Assembly: GCA_026125895.1 (NCBI GenBank)
Contig: JAHCKG010000007.1
Coordinates: 1-64,000, forward strand
Direction: 5' to 3'
DNA from: Pseudolabrys sp.
GTDB taxonomy: Bacteria; Pseudomonadota; Alphaproteobacteria; Rhizobiales; Xanthobacteraceae
DNA: 64,000 nucleotides
The notes beneath the pieces are model-generated. The model was not told the DNA's origin. It saw nothing but the letters and a program-made list of their open reading frames with translations, and searched no databases. A program made the position numbers and the translations under genes. Positions 1-8,650 of this stretch are shown piece after piece (position 1 is the stretch's first letter; each line of letters starts with the position of its first letter).

Positions 1-1
1 C

Positions 2-232
2 GACCATCGCCGGCGGATCGAGCGCCGCGTCGCCGAATTGCTGGTGCTGTCCGCAAGCGATGTGGTGCTGATCCTGTCGAGCGGCTGCCCGGCCTGTCCC
101 TGCGAAGAAAGTGAAACGACGGTCGTGGTCATCCAGCCGAACCGCGAGGCGCGCACCATGACGTTCTCCCAGAGCCTCGACAAGATTTCCGATCGGGACA
201 TCATCGCGGCCATCGACCGGATGGCCTCGTAG
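2..232 (+). CDS. small hypothetical protein, 5' end outside window
   Basis: The frame is open from the first bases of the window to a TAG at 230-232, so only the last 76 residues are seen. The codons are rich in G/C at third positions, as in the neighbouring genes, which supports a real gene rather than a chance frame. A TTG at 38 is the first possible start inside the window, but the frame continues upstream of it. The visible part has a Cys-Pro rich turn (CPACPC) followed by a hydrophobic strand and an acidic helix near the C-terminus. The CPACPC cluster could bind a metal, but I recognise no family and propose no function. Confidence 0.55.
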   Translation, partial: DHRRRIERRVAELLVLSASDVVLILSSGCPACPCEESETTVVVIQPNREARTMTFSQSLDKISDRDIIAAIDRMAS

Positions 233-365
233 CGGCCACGCGGAGCCCGTCCATCCCCGAACCTTCTTTCGAACTTGCAGCGCGCACGGCCGGATGCGCC
301 GGTCGTGCTATCGTCGGGCGCCAGCGAATCCATGCGCTGGCGCCTGTCTCCGTTCGAGGATCGCC

Positions 366-992
366 ATGTCCCCTCCCCTGCTCCACGCCGACGGCCTGCA
401 CCGCTGCCCATGGCCGGGCAAAGACGACGCGCTCTACGTCGCCTATCACGACGACGAATGGGGCGTGCCGGAGTACGACGACCGCGCGCTGTTCGAGAAG
501 CTCGTGCTCGACGGCTTCCAGGCTGGGCTGTCGTGGATCACCATCCTGCGCAAGCGCGACAACTTCCGCCGTGCCTTCGACGGCTTCGATCCGCAAAGAA
601 TCGCGCGCTACGACGCGCGCAAGAAGGCGAAGCTGATGGCCGACGCCGGCATCGTGCGCAACCGGCTGAAGGTCGAAGGCGCGGTGCTGTCGGCGCGCGC
701 TTGGCTCGAAGCGATGGAGAAAGGCCCGGGATTCTCGGCGCTATTGTGGAACTTCGTCGACGGCAAGCCGAAGGTGAACAACTTCCGCGACACCAAGCAG
801 GTGCCGGCCGAAACGCCGCTGTCGCGTGCGATCTCGAAGGAGCTGTCGTCGCGCGGCTTCAAGTTCGTCGGCCCGACCATCGTCTATGCCTTCATGCAGG
901 CGGTCGGCATGGTCAACGACCACGAAGTGACGTGCTGGTGCCACGCCGAGTGCAACAAGCTGGCCACCAAACACGCCAAGAAGAAACGATGA
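366..992 (+). CDS. tag: DNA-3-methyladenine glycosylase I
   Basis: Base-excision repair enzyme that removes 3-methyladenine from alkylated DNA. The 208-residue product has the usual family length. The family zinc ligands are recognisable: Cys in RCPWPG near residue 13, His in AYHDDEWG near 29, and a C-terminal HEVTCWCHAEC segment. The core carries the FEKLVLDGFQAGLSW helix and RDNFRRAF typical of Tag. An upstream in-frame start at 294 would add 24 residues unlike the family, so ATG 366 is preferred. The stop overlaps the start of the HD-domain gene by four bases (ATGA), so the two are probably translationally coupled. Confidence 0.95.
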   Translation: MSPPLLHADGLHRCPWPGKDDALYVAYHDDEWGVPEYDDRALFEKLVLDGFQAGLSWITILRKRDNFRRAFDGFDPQRIARYDARKKAKLMADAGIVRNRLKVEGAVLSARAWLEAMEKGPGFSALLWNFVDGKPKVNNFRDTKQVPAETPLSRAISKELSSRGFKFVGPTIVYAFMQAVGMVNDHEVTCWCHAECNKLATKHAKKKR

Positions 993-1642
993 AGAAGCCC
1001 GCCCCCGCGCCGAGCGCGGCGCCGCTGCCGCGCGCCACCGCCGTTCGCGCAAAGTCTGTACGGGCTTGGCAGCGCATGTTGTCCGGCCGCCGTCTCGACC
1101 TTCTCGACCCCTCGCCGCTCGACGTCGAACTCGACGACATCGCGCATGGGTTGGCCCGTGTCGCGCGCTGGAATGGCCAGACCAAGGGCGCCTACATCTT
1201 CTCGGTAGCGCAGCATGTGCTGCTGGTCGAGACTTTGGCGCGCGCCAAATCCCCCAATCTCGACGAGCGCATGCGCCTTGCCATCCTGCTGCATGACGCC
1301 GCCGAATATGTCATCGGCGACATGATCTCGCCCTTCAAGGCCGTGATCGGCGACAGCTACAAGGTCGTGGAAAACCGCCTGCTCGGCGCCATCCATCTGC
1401 GCTTCGGCCTGCCGGCCAAACTGCCGGAAACCTGGACCAAGCTCATCAAGGCCGCCGATCGCAATGCGGCGTATCTGGAATCGACGCGGCTCGCCGGTTT
1501 CGAGGAGGCCGAGGCGCGCAAATTCTTCGGCCAGCCGCCGAAGTTTTCCGCCGCCATCGAACGCGATTACCTCACCCCCTGGCCGGCCTCGACCGCGGCC
1601 AAGCGCTTCACCGAGCGGGTGGAAAAACTTCTGCGGAACTGA
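989..1642 (+). CDS. HD-domain phosphohydrolase, YfbR-like
   Basis: A 217-residue protein of the HD superfamily of metal-dependent phosphohydrolases, resembling the YfbR/HDDC group of nucleotidases. The metal-binding signature is seen as an upstream His in SVAQHVLL, the LLHDAAEYVIGD motif near residues 107-118, and a later KAADRNAA helix supplying an Asp. The N-terminus is Ala/Pro-rich and basic for about 25 residues. The start overlaps the tag stop (ATGA at 989-992). A much longer open frame runs upstream to 275 but only reads tag out of frame. The substrate is unknown; a deoxynucleoside monophosphate would fit the family and the repair-gene neighbour, as inference only. Confidence 0.85.
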   Translation: MKKPAPAPSAAPLPRATAVRAKSVRAWQRMLSGRRLDLLDPSPLDVELDDIAHGLARVARWNGQTKGAYIFSVAQHVLLVETLARAKSPNLDERMRLAILLHDAAEYVIGDMISPFKAVIGDSYKVVENRLLGAIHLRFGLPAKLPETWTKLIKAADRNAAYLESTRLAGFEEAEARKFFGQPPKFSAAIERDYLTPWPASTAAKRFTERVEKLLRN

Positions 1643-1680
1643 GCCTTCTCAAGCCAGCCGGTTCGGCATAGATAGACGTC

Positions 1681-2187
1681 ATGATCCATGTCTGCTCGCT
1701 GGCCCGTCTTTATAAAACCGTCGAAGAGACCCGGGCTCTGCACATCGTCACGCTGCTGCGCCTGACCGACCGCGTGACACGGCCGGCACATATTGCGGCG
1801 GATAATCATCTCGTTCTCGCGGTCGATGACATCGTCGATGCCGAAGACGGCTACACCGTGCCGGCGCAGGAGCACGTCCTGCGGCTGATCGATTTCGCGC
1901 AAGCCTGGGACCGTTCGGCGCCGATGGTGGTGCATTGTTTCGCCGGCATCAGCCGCTCGACCGCGGCGGCCTTCACCGCCGCCTGCGCCCTCAATCCGCA
2001 GCGCGACGAGGCAACCATTGCGCAAGCGATCCGCGCGGCGTCACCGACCGCCGCGCCCAACAAGCGCATCGTCGCCATCGCCGACGACATCCTCCAGCGC
2101 GACGGCCGCATGATCCGCGCCGTCGAGGCGCTCGGCCGCGGCCAGGAAGCGATGGAAGGCCATCCGTTCCGGCTCGAGCTCACATGA
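1681..2187 (+). CDS. tyrosine phosphatase-like protein (dual-specificity type)
   Basis: The 168-residue product has a cysteine-phosphatase P-loop, HCFAGISRSTAAA near residues 85-97, matching HCxxGxxR[S/T] with catalytic Cys and Arg. An upstream Asp-rich stretch (AVDDIVDAEDG) may supply the general acid. It is a single-domain cytoplasmic protein without signal peptide, similar to small proteobacterial proteins annotated as tyrosine phosphatase family. Its TGA overlaps the ATG of a 16-codon mini-ORF leading into the thioesterase gene, suggesting coupled translation of three frames. Physiological substrate cannot be told from the sequence. Confidence 0.85.
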   Translation: MIHVCSLARLYKTVEETRALHIVTLLRLTDRVTRPAHIAADNHLVLAVDDIVDAEDGYTVPAQEHVLRLIDFAQAWDRSAPMVVHCFAGISRSTAAAFTAACALNPQRDEATIAQAIRAASPTAAPNKRIVAIADDILQRDGRMIRAVEALGRGQEAMEGHPFRLELT

Positions 2188-2234
2188 ACGAAGGCAGCGT
2201 GCGACAAGGCTTGCGCGCAGGGAGCAAAACGTGA
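2184..2234 (+). CDS. 16-codon mini-ORF bridging two genes
   Basis: An ATG at 2184 overlaps the phosphatase stop (ATGA), and the frame ends in a TGA that overlaps the GTG start of the thioesterase (GTGA at 2231-2234). The peptide is 16 residues and basic. It also covers the thioesterase Shine-Dalgarno AGGGAG. Exact tiling of both junctions suggests a translational-coupling leader, but it could be coincidence in a short interval. Confidence 0.25.
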   Translation: MNEGSVRQGLRAGSKT

Positions 2235-2707
2235 CGACACTGCATTACGGACTGGTCGATCCCGACGTCCTCAGGTCGCATGACGGCCTGAGCTTTCTCA
2301 AGGGCATCATCGCCGGGGAATTTCCGCAGCCGCCGATTTCGCAGGTGCTCGGTTTTCATCTCGCCGAAGCCGAGCCGAACCGCGTCGTGTTCGAGGGCTT
2401 GCCCGAACAGCGCCACTACAATCCGATCCACACGGTGCACGGCGGCTTCGCCGCGACGCTGCTCGATTCCGCACTCGCCTGCGCGATCTATACGACCATG
2501 CAGAAGGGCGACAGCTGGACGACGCTCGAACTGAAACTGAATTACGTGCGGCCGCTGACCAAGAACACCGGCCCGGTGCGCGCCGAAGGCCGCGTCATTC
2601 ATCGCGGCCGCAGCGTCGCGACATCCGAAGGCGATCTGAAGGATATGAGCGGCAAGCTCTACGCCCACGCCACGACGACGTGCATGGTCTTTCCGGCGAA
2701 GACGTGA
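2231..2707 (+). CDS. PaaI-family hotdog thioesterase
   Basis: A 158-residue hotdog-fold acyl-CoA thioesterase of the PaaI type. The family motif HTVHGGFAATLLDSALACA near residues 67-85 holds the HGG turn and the acidic residue of the active site, and the C-terminal KLYAHATTTCMVF strand is typical. The start is GTG, preceded at seven bases by AGGGAG. It is the last gene of a short plus-strand run and converges on the minus-strand gene ending at 2712, four bases away. The acyl substrate is not predictable from the sequence. Confidence 0.88.
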   Translation: MTTLHYGLVDPDVLRSHDGLSFLKGIIAGEFPQPPISQVLGFHLAEAEPNRVVFEGLPEQRHYNPIHTVHGGFAATLLDSALACAIYTTMQKGDSWTTLELKLNYVRPLTKNTGPVRAEGRVIHRGRSVATSEGDLKDMSGKLYAHATTTCMVFPAKT

Positions 2708-2711
2708 ATCG

Positions 2712-3170
2712 TCAGTTGTTCTCGGCCGCGAAGGACGAGCGCAGCTTCAGCGGCCCGTTATCCTCAGACACGCTGGCCGACCGCGTCGGCCGCCGCGTGA
2801 ACTCGCAATAGGCGAAGCCGAGACCCGAGATCGCCCCGCGGAACGTGTACTCGTCGACCTTGGTGACGCGGAAGCACGGCTCGATCGGCAGGCCCTTGAG
2901 CGTGGCGCACACCGAACCGTCCTTCACATGCAGCGTGTTGGCCGGCAGCGCCGCGTAGCGCACCTTGCCGGCGCCCTGGAACTGGATCGAGCCGACCACC
3001 GAGCCGTCATGTAGCACGCGACCGCGGCCGCGGGTGCCCTCGAAGCAGCTATAATTGAAGGTCTTGCCGACAACGAAGTGCCGGGCCTGCTCAGCCGTCA
3101 GTTCTTCGGCCGAAGCCATCGACGGCAGCGCGGCCAACAGGCCGATCACGCACGCACCCACACGCAACAT
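2712..3170 (-). CDS. hypothetical periplasmic protein
   Basis: A 152-residue product beginning with a clear Sec signal peptide (MLRVGACVIGLLAALPSMASA, cleavage likely after ASA). The mature part is a small beta-rich domain with four Cys spaced so that two disulfides are possible (near YSCFEG, SVCATL, EPCFRV, AYCEF). ATG 3170 is chosen because the longer frame to 3230 would put 20 polar residues before the signal peptide. I do not recognise a named family. Its promoter region is shared by position with nothing else; the reductase gene upstream on the same strand ends at 3276. Confidence 0.7.
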   Translation of the reverse strand: MLRVGACVIGLLAALPSMASAEELTAEQARHFVVGKTFNYSCFEGTRGRGRVLHDGSVVGSIQFQGAGKVRYAALPANTLHVKDGSVCATLKGLPIEPCFRVTKVDEYTFRGAISGLGFAYCEFTRRPTRSASVSEDNGPLKLRSSFAAENN

Positions 3171-3275
3171 CACGGAACTCCGACTGACGCCACAAGACAG
3201 ATTAGCGGGCGTTCGCCCGCCGGAAAACATCTCGCGGATTATGCCTAACGATCGTTGGCAAATCCTGAATGGAGT

Positions 3276-4262
3276 TTACCCGATCTTGACCACGACGCGA
3301 CCCCGGATCTGCCCGGCCACAATATCGGCGGCGGCTTGGGGCAGCTCGGAAAGGCCGATTTCCTGGGTCATGGCGGCCAATTTTTGGCGATCGAGGTCCG
3401 TTTCCAGCCTTTTCCACGCCTCTTCGCGTTTGGCCAGCGGACACATCACCGAGTCGATGCCCAAAAGACACACGCCGCGCAAAATGAAAGGCGCGACCGA
3501 ACCCGGCAGATCCATACCACCGGCAAGGCCGCAGGCCGCCACCGCGCCACCGTAGCGGATCATCGACAAAAGGTTGGCGAGGGTCGCGGAACCGACCGAG
3601 TCGACGCCGCCGGCCCAGCGCTCCTTGGCAAGCGGCTTCGGCGGACCCGCCAACGCCGCGCGTTCGACGATTTCCGAGGCGCCGAGGCTCTTGAGGTAGT
3701 CCGCCTGCTCCGGGCGACCGGTGGTGGCGCTGACCTGAAAGCCGCGTTTGGACAGGATCGCGACGGCGACCGAGCCAACGCCGCCGGCGGCGCCGGTGAC
3801 GGCGATCGGGCCGTCCGCCGGTGTAAGGCCATGCTTTTCGAGCGCCATCACCGACAGCATCGCGGTGTAGCCGGCGGTGCCGATGGCCATGGCTTCGCGC
3901 GTGCTCATGGTCGCCGGCAGGCGCACCAGCCAGTCGCCCTTGACCCGCGACTTCTCGGCGAAAGCGCCGAGATGGGTTTCGCCGGTGCCCCAGCCGTTGA
4001 GGATGACCTTGTCGCCCGCTTTCCACTTCGGGTGGCTCGAGCTTTCGACCGTGCCGGCGAAATCGATACCGGCGATCATCGGGAAGCGGCGCACCACCGG
4101 CGCCTTGCCGGTGAGCGCCAGGCCGTCCTTGTAGTTGACGGTGGAGTATTCGACCCGGACGGTGACATCGCCATCCATCAGATTGGCTTCGTCGAAATCG
4201 GCCAGCGCCGCCTTCGTGCCGCTCTCGGCCTTCTCGATCACCATCGCCTTGAATGTCGACAC
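3276..4262 (-). CDS. acuI: YhdH/AcuI-type MDR oxidoreductase (acryloyl-CoA reductase-like)
   Basis: A 328-residue zinc-free medium-chain reductase. The N-terminal GroES-like half carries STVNYKDGLALTGK and IAGIDFAGTV, diagnostic of the YhdH/AcuI subgroup, and the Rossmann half has the NADPH-binding VTGAAGGVGSVAV near residue 150. AcuI reduces acryloyl-CoA to propionyl-CoA. No ATG fits: a GTG at 4262 gives the normal family N-terminus, while a longer frame to 4601 only reads through the MFS gene antisense-in-frame. It lies 71 bp downstream of the MFS transporter gene on the same strand, so the two may be cotranscribed; the physiological substrate is uncertain. Confidence 0.88.
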   Translation of the reverse strand: MSTFKAMVIEKAESGTKAALADFDEANLMDGDVTVRVEYSTVNYKDGLALTGKAPVVRRFPMIAGIDFAGTVESSSHPKWKAGDKVILNGWGTGETHLGAFAEKSRVKGDWLVRLPATMSTREAMAIGTAGYTAMLSVMALEKHGLTPADGPIAVTGAAGGVGSVAVAILSKRGFQVSATTGRPEQADYLKSLGASEIVERAALAGPPKPLAKERWAGGVDSVGSATLANLLSMIRYGGAVAACGLAGGMDLPGSVAPFILRGVCLLGIDSVMCPLAKREEAWKRLETDLDRQKLAAMTQEIGLSELPQAAADIVAGQIRGRVVVKIG

Positions 4263-4333
4263 GTCTGCGCCTCGCTCAGTCTCGTGAACCTGGGCGCAGG
4301 TTGTCGCGCGCGGCGGCGCCGCGCGCAACTGTT

Positions 4334-5578
4334 TTAGGCCGCCGCCGGAACCAGCGGCCGCGCCACCGGCTTCTCGACGATCGGCAGGTTGATGACCGCG
4401 GACAGGACGCCCAGGGCGACGCCAAGCCACCACACCGGATTGTAGGTGCCGAAGTGGTCGTAGGCGAGACCGCCGAGCAGCACGCCGAGGAAGCCGCCAA
4501 CCTGGTGGCTGAAGAAGGCGATACCGAACAGCATCGCGAGCCAGCGCGTGCCGAACATCACCGCGACCAATGACGACGTCGGCGGCACCGTGGACAGCCA
4601 TAACAGGCCGGTCACCGCGCCGAAGATCAGCGTCGTCGTCGTCGTCACCGGCAGCAGAACGAAGGCGGCGATCGAGGCGGCGCGGCCGAAATAGATGATC
4701 GACAGGATGTAGCGCTTCGGCATGCGAGAACCGAGGTAGCCCGACGTGATCGAGCCAACGATATTGAACAGTCCGATCGCCGCCACCGTCCAGCCGCCGA
4801 CCTCAGCCGACAGGCCGCGATCGAGCAGATAGGCCGGCAAGTGCACCGTGGTGAAGGCCAGTTGGAAGCCGCAGGTGAAGAAGCCGAGCACCAGCAGCAC
4901 GTAGCTGCGGTGGCCGAACGCTTCCGCCAGGGCCTGCCTGTAGGACTGCGCCGGAGCCGCCGCCGCGGCGGCCGCCGCCTTCGGCGGCGCGGCCAGCACG
5001 ATCGACAGCGGCAGGATGATCAGCATCAGCACGGAGAAGACGATCAGCGCGCCGTACCAGCCGACGGAGCCGATCAGCGCAACGGCCAGCGGCGAGAACA
5101 GGAACTGGCCGAACGATCCGGCCGCCGTGCCGAGGCCGAAGGCGGTCGAACGCCATTCATCCGGCAGCAGCTTGCCGAAGGCACCGACCACGATGGTGAA
5201 GGAACAGCCCGATAGGCCGAAGCCGATCAATACGCCGGCCGACAAGGTGAGTGTGGTCGGCGTGGTCGAATAGGCCATCAGAAACAGGCCGGCCGCGTAA
5301 AGCAGCGTGCCGCCCGCCAGCACCCGGGTCGGACCGTAACGGTCGGCGACGGCGCCGGCGAAAGGCTGGCCGACACCCCACAGCAGGTTCTGCACCGCCA
5401 GGGCGAAGGCGAAGACGTCGCGGCCCCAGTTATGTAACTGCGACATCGGGGTGAGGAAGAAGCCGAGCGCCGAGCGCGGGCCGAAGCCGAGCAGCGCGAT
5501 GATACAGCCGCAGACGATGATCACGGCTGGCGTGCGCCACCCCATCGAGGACGAAGGCGCTGCGCTTTGGGCGGACAT
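4334..5578 (-). CDS. MFS transporter
   Basis: A 414-residue major facilitator superfamily protein with about 12 hydrophobic segments and a central cytoplasmic loop near residues 195-215 that is an alanine run (PPKAAAAAAAAPAQS). The loop 2-3 signature AGAVADRYGPTRVL matches the MFS GxxxDRxGxR motif. Overall it looks like the monocarboxylate/oxalate-formate antiporter-like branch. It precedes the acuI-like reductase on the same strand, which would suit uptake of a small organic acid, but that is an inference from position only. Confidence 0.9.
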   Translation of the reverse strand: MSAQSAAPSSSMGWRTPAVIIVCGCIIALLGFGPRSALGFFLTPMSQLHNWGRDVFAFALAVQNLLWGVGQPFAGAVADRYGPTRVLAGGTLLYAAGLFLMAYSTTPTTLTLSAGVLIGFGLSGCSFTIVVGAFGKLLPDEWRSTAFGLGTAAGSFGQFLFSPLAVALIGSVGWYGALIVFSVLMLIILPLSIVLAAPPKAAAAAAAAPAQSYRQALAEAFGHRSYVLLVLGFFTCGFQLAFTTVHLPAYLLDRGLSAEVGGWTVAAIGLFNIVGSITSGYLGSRMPKRYILSIIYFGRAASIAAFVLLPVTTTTTLIFGAVTGLLWLSTVPPTSSLVAVMFGTRWLAMLFGIAFFSHQVGGFLGVLLGGLAYDHFGTYNPVWWLGVALGVLSAVINLPIVEKPVARPLVPAAA

Positions 5579-5751
5579 CGGTGGGCTCCGGCGAATCTGT
5601 GTGGCCGCGTCAAACTAGCGCGGAGGCGCAACATAGTAACGCACCCCTACGCACCCAAACGAATATTCGTGATCAAAGCCATATGCGGGACGCATGGCTG
5701 CTGCGGAAATGATTGAAGAAATCGCTTTGGACCGCCGGGCTCGCCGGCCGT

Positions 5752-7086
5752 CTAGCGGCCGGCCGAACCGAAGACTTCGTTCAGGCGGCGGGTTTCGAGC
5801 CGGGTGAACTTGGCATCGCCCCACTTCGGCTCTTCGGCGCCGTCGCCCCAGTTGCGCGGCCGGTAGAAGATGAGGCCGCCGAGCTTGTCCATCTTCTTCA
5901 TTTCCCGCACCCAGTTGGGGTGCGCCCAGTCGTCGTGATAATGCGTCGACTTCGCCACCTCCGGCATCCACAGTTTGCCGTCGAGCGAGTCGCGGGCGAT
6001 GCTCATGGCTCGGTCGTAAGCCTCCGGCTCCTTGATCGCTTCCGACTTGCCGTCGCAGGCGAAGGTGAACTGGCAGGCCAGATGCCGATGCTTGTTCTGA
6101 TAGACCACGCCGCAGACATCGTTCGGATAATACGGCGAGAAGACCCGGTTGAGGATCACCTGCGCCACCGCGATCTGCGCCGTCACGGGTTCGTCGCGCG
6201 CTTCGAAATAGATGGCGTGGGCGAGGCACTTTTCGGCCTGCGTCCGCTTGGCGCCGGCGAGCGTCAGACGCTCGGCCGGCGAGCGCGGCCGCTGGTCGGG
6301 ACCGGTCACCACGCCCTTCCTCGCGACGCTGGCGCCTTCGTCGATCTTGATGTCGCCGTTGTCGGGCTCGAGCGCCGACATCTTCACATCGGGGTCGCCC
6401 GACGCGACCACGACCGGCGCTTCGCCCGGCGCCCATGGCGACAGCCGCTCGCGCTTGCCGGCCATCGGGTTGCCGCCGAAGAAAATCTTGTCGGGCGCCA
6501 TCGCGCCCAATTTCGCGGCGGGCTTGTCGTGCGCTTCCGGCAGAACCGTCGCCGATGGCGCCGCGGTGAGTTCGTAATTGCGATAGAGCTGAATTCTCTT
6601 GTCGGCGTTGTCGCGCGACAGATCGACCACCGGGCCTTGATCCGGCTCGAGCGCGGACAGCGCCGGCATTGGCGGCATCGGTTCGCGGGCGCGCGACAGG
6701 AACGAGTCGCGCTTGTCCTTGCGGTTGACGGTCGGGAAACGCAGCGGGCCCTGCGTCTCGCCCAGGGGCTGCGAGCCGAGAGAGCGCGCGATGTCGTTGG
6801 GATCGAAGTTGGCGAGCGCATAAACCGGCGGCGCCGGAATGGTGGTTCCGACCGGACGCGGCAGGCTGAACATGGCGGCGTGAATGGTGCCGAAGGGCGA
6901 CGCGATCAGATGCTCGCGGGCGCGCTCTGCGACACCGGGCTGCTGCACGAGCAGCGCGCCGAGATCCTGATAGCCGATGGCGTTCGGCATGAAGGCGAAG
7001 GTGAACACGGCCGACGCGAGCCAGCCGAGCTTCGCCGGCGCACGACGGCGCCGCTGCGATTTCACACTGACCCGACGCGACGCCAC
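5752..7086 (-). CDS. SleB-like cell wall hydrolase
   Basis: A 444-residue protein with one N-terminal membrane anchor (AKLGWLASAVFTFAFMPNAI), a long low-complexity middle, and a C-terminal Hydrolase_2 (SleB) domain from about residue 295. The domain shows the family's CLAHAIYFEARDE with the catalytic Glu, AVAQVILNRV, CGVVYQ and a STHYHDDWAHPNW segment. This family cleaves peptidoglycan glycan strands; in this group the enzyme is probably held on the periplasmic face of the inner membrane for cell-wall remodelling. It is divergent from the chemoreceptor gene, with a CtrA-like box in the shared 196-bp interval. Confidence 0.9.
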   Translation of the reverse strand: MASRRVSVKSQRRRRAPAKLGWLASAVFTFAFMPNAIGYQDLGALLVQQPGVAERAREHLIASPFGTIHAAMFSLPRPVGTTIPAPPVYALANFDPNDIARSLGSQPLGETQGPLRFPTVNRKDKRDSFLSRAREPMPPMPALSALEPDQGPVVDLSRDNADKRIQLYRNYELTAAPSATVLPEAHDKPAAKLGAMAPDKIFFGGNPMAGKRERLSPWAPGEAPVVVASGDPDVKMSALEPDNGDIKIDEGASVARKGVVTGPDQRPRSPAERLTLAGAKRTQAEKCLAHAIYFEARDEPVTAQIAVAQVILNRVFSPYYPNDVCGVVYQNKHRHLACQFTFACDGKSEAIKEPEAYDRAMSIARDSLDGKLWMPEVAKSTHYHDDWAHPNWVREMKKMDKLGGLIFYRPRNWGDGAEEPKWGDAKFTRLETRRLNEVFGSAGR

Positions 7087-7137
7087 GCCACAAACTCCCG
7101 CTCACCAATTGCGACCGGAAGAATGCGTCAGGTTTCG

Positions 7138-7152
7138 TTATTGGCTGGTTAA
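7138..7152 (+). promoter_or_regulatory. candidate CtrA box
   Basis: TTAT-N7-TTAA matches the CtrA consensus TTAA-N7-TTAA at seven of eight positions, and a further TTAACC runs on from it. It lies in the divergent interval between the cell wall hydrolase and the chemoreceptor, two functions often under CtrA in Alphaproteobacteria. A short motif, so chance is possible. Confidence 0.3.
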
Positions 7153-7282
7153 CCTTGAGCGGGCGTTAATGACTGCAACCCGGGTGTTGCTGTCGCAGGC
7201 CGCCGCCACTCAACAAAAAATTAACCCTATAGCAATCGGTCGCCGCCAGAATCCTCCGGTATTCCGATCTGCGCGGGACCTC

Positions 7283-8644
7283 ATGGATCCTCTGTTGGAC
7301 CCTCTTTCGCTGCTGACGACCCTGGGCGGCCAGTCCCTGCTCGGCGCGTTGAGCGCCGGCCTGCTCGGCGGCGCCGTGGTCTTCTATCGGCACCAGCGCA
7401 CGCGCTGCCTGCGGCTGTCGATCGCACTCGACAACATGTCGCACGGCTTGAACATGTTCGACGGCCGCGGCCGCATCGCCTTGATGAATCGCCGCTACAT
7501 GGAGATGTACAGGCTGCCGGCCGACGTCGTGAAGCCGGGCTGCTCGCTGCGCGACCTGATGGTCGAACGCCAGAAGACCGGCCTCTTCAAGGGCGATATC
7601 GACGCCTATTGCGCCGACATCCTCGAGCGCAGGCGCAAGGGCAACGACATGGGCGCCTATGTGCCGGCAAGCGACGGCCGCGTCGTGCTCGCCCGCAACG
7701 AGCCGCTCGATGACGGCGGCTGGGTGTCGACCCATGAGGACGTCACCGAACAGCACAAGGCGGAGCTCGAGCGCGCGGCAAACCGCGATGCCGAGCGCCG
7801 CCGCGCGTTGATCGACGGTGCTGTCGCCGAATTCCAGCCCCGCGTGGAGAAGATCCTGTCGCGCGTCGGCAGCAGCGCCGCCACCATGCACGCCACGGCG
7901 AACGGCCTGCTCGGCTCGTCCGACAAGACGTCGAGTTGCGCCAACACCGCCGTGCACGCCTTCAACGAAGCCAGCGTCAATGTCGACACCGCGGCGGTCG
8001 CCACCGAGGAATTGTCGCAGTCCATCGCCGAGATCAGCCGGCAACTGACGCACACCAGCGACGTCGTCCGCCTGACCTCCGACGAGGCACGCGCGATCGA
8101 CGGCGACATCACCGGGCTTGCCGAAGGCGCGCAGAAGATCGGCGACGTGGTCAAGCTGATCAGCGACATCGCCGGGCAGACCAATCTTCTGGCGCTCAAT
8201 GCCACCATCGAGGCGGCGCGCGCCGGCGAAGCCGGACGCGGCTTTGCGGTCGTTGCTTCCGAAGTGAAATCACTCGCCGTTCAGACCGCCAAGGCGACCG
8301 AAGAGATCGCCAATCACATCCACGCCGTGCAGGGCTCGACCGCCGGTTCGATCGAAGCGATCCGCAAGATCGCCGAACGCATGGCCGAGATCGATCGCTA
8401 CACCACCGCGGTCGCCGCCGCCGTCGAACAGCAGAGCGCGGCGACCGGCGAGATTTCGCAGAACGTCGCCACTGCCGCGCACGGCGCCGGACATGTCGTT
8501 TCGGTGCTGGGCGAAGTCGTCGCGGCGGCAAGCGAAACGCGGACCTCCGCCGACATCGTTCGCGAGGCCTCGCAAACCGTGGAGCGCGCCGTCGGCAATC
8601 TGCGGCTCGAGGTCGAGGACTTCCTCAAGCAGGTCGCGGTCTGA
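7283..8644 (+). CDS. methyl-accepting chemotaxis protein with PAS domain
   Basis: A 453-residue chemoreceptor-like signalling protein. One hydrophobic segment lies near residues 12-35, followed by a PAS-like fold (about 45-160; ALDNMSHGLNMFDGRGRI ... STHEDVTEQHK) and a C-terminal MCP signalling domain whose hairpin tip DIAGQTNLLALNATIEAARAG is intact. No periplasmic ligand domain or HAMP is seen, so it probably senses a cytoplasmic cue such as redox or energy state. The start ATG 7283 gives the anchor at the N-terminus; a longer frame from 6977 only antisenses the hydrolase. It has no chemotaxis kinase neighbours here. Confidence 0.92.
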   Translation: MDPLLDPLSLLTTLGGQSLLGALSAGLLGGAVVFYRHQRTRCLRLSIALDNMSHGLNMFDGRGRIALMNRRYMEMYRLPADVVKPGCSLRDLMVERQKTGLFKGDIDAYCADILERRRKGNDMGAYVPASDGRVVLARNEPLDDGGWVSTHEDVTEQHKAELERAANRDAERRRALIDGAVAEFQPRVEKILSRVGSSAATMHATANGLLGSSDKTSSCANTAVHAFNEASVNVDTAAVATEELSQSIAEISRQLTHTSDVVRLTSDEARAIDGDITGLAEGAQKIGDVVKLISDIAGQTNLLALNATIEAARAGEAGRGFAVVASEVKSLAVQTAKATEEIANHIHAVQGSTAGSIEAIRKIAERMAEIDRYTTAVAAAVEQQSAATGEISQNVATAAHGAGHVVSVLGEVVAAASETRTSADIVREASQTVERAVGNLRLEVEDFLKQVAV

Positions 8645-8650
8645 GCCGCC

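Noticed and set aside
3276-4601. 441-codon version of the YhdH/AcuI-like protein
   Set aside because: The extra 113 N-terminal codons run through the MFS gene in another frame; GTG 4262 gives the family start.
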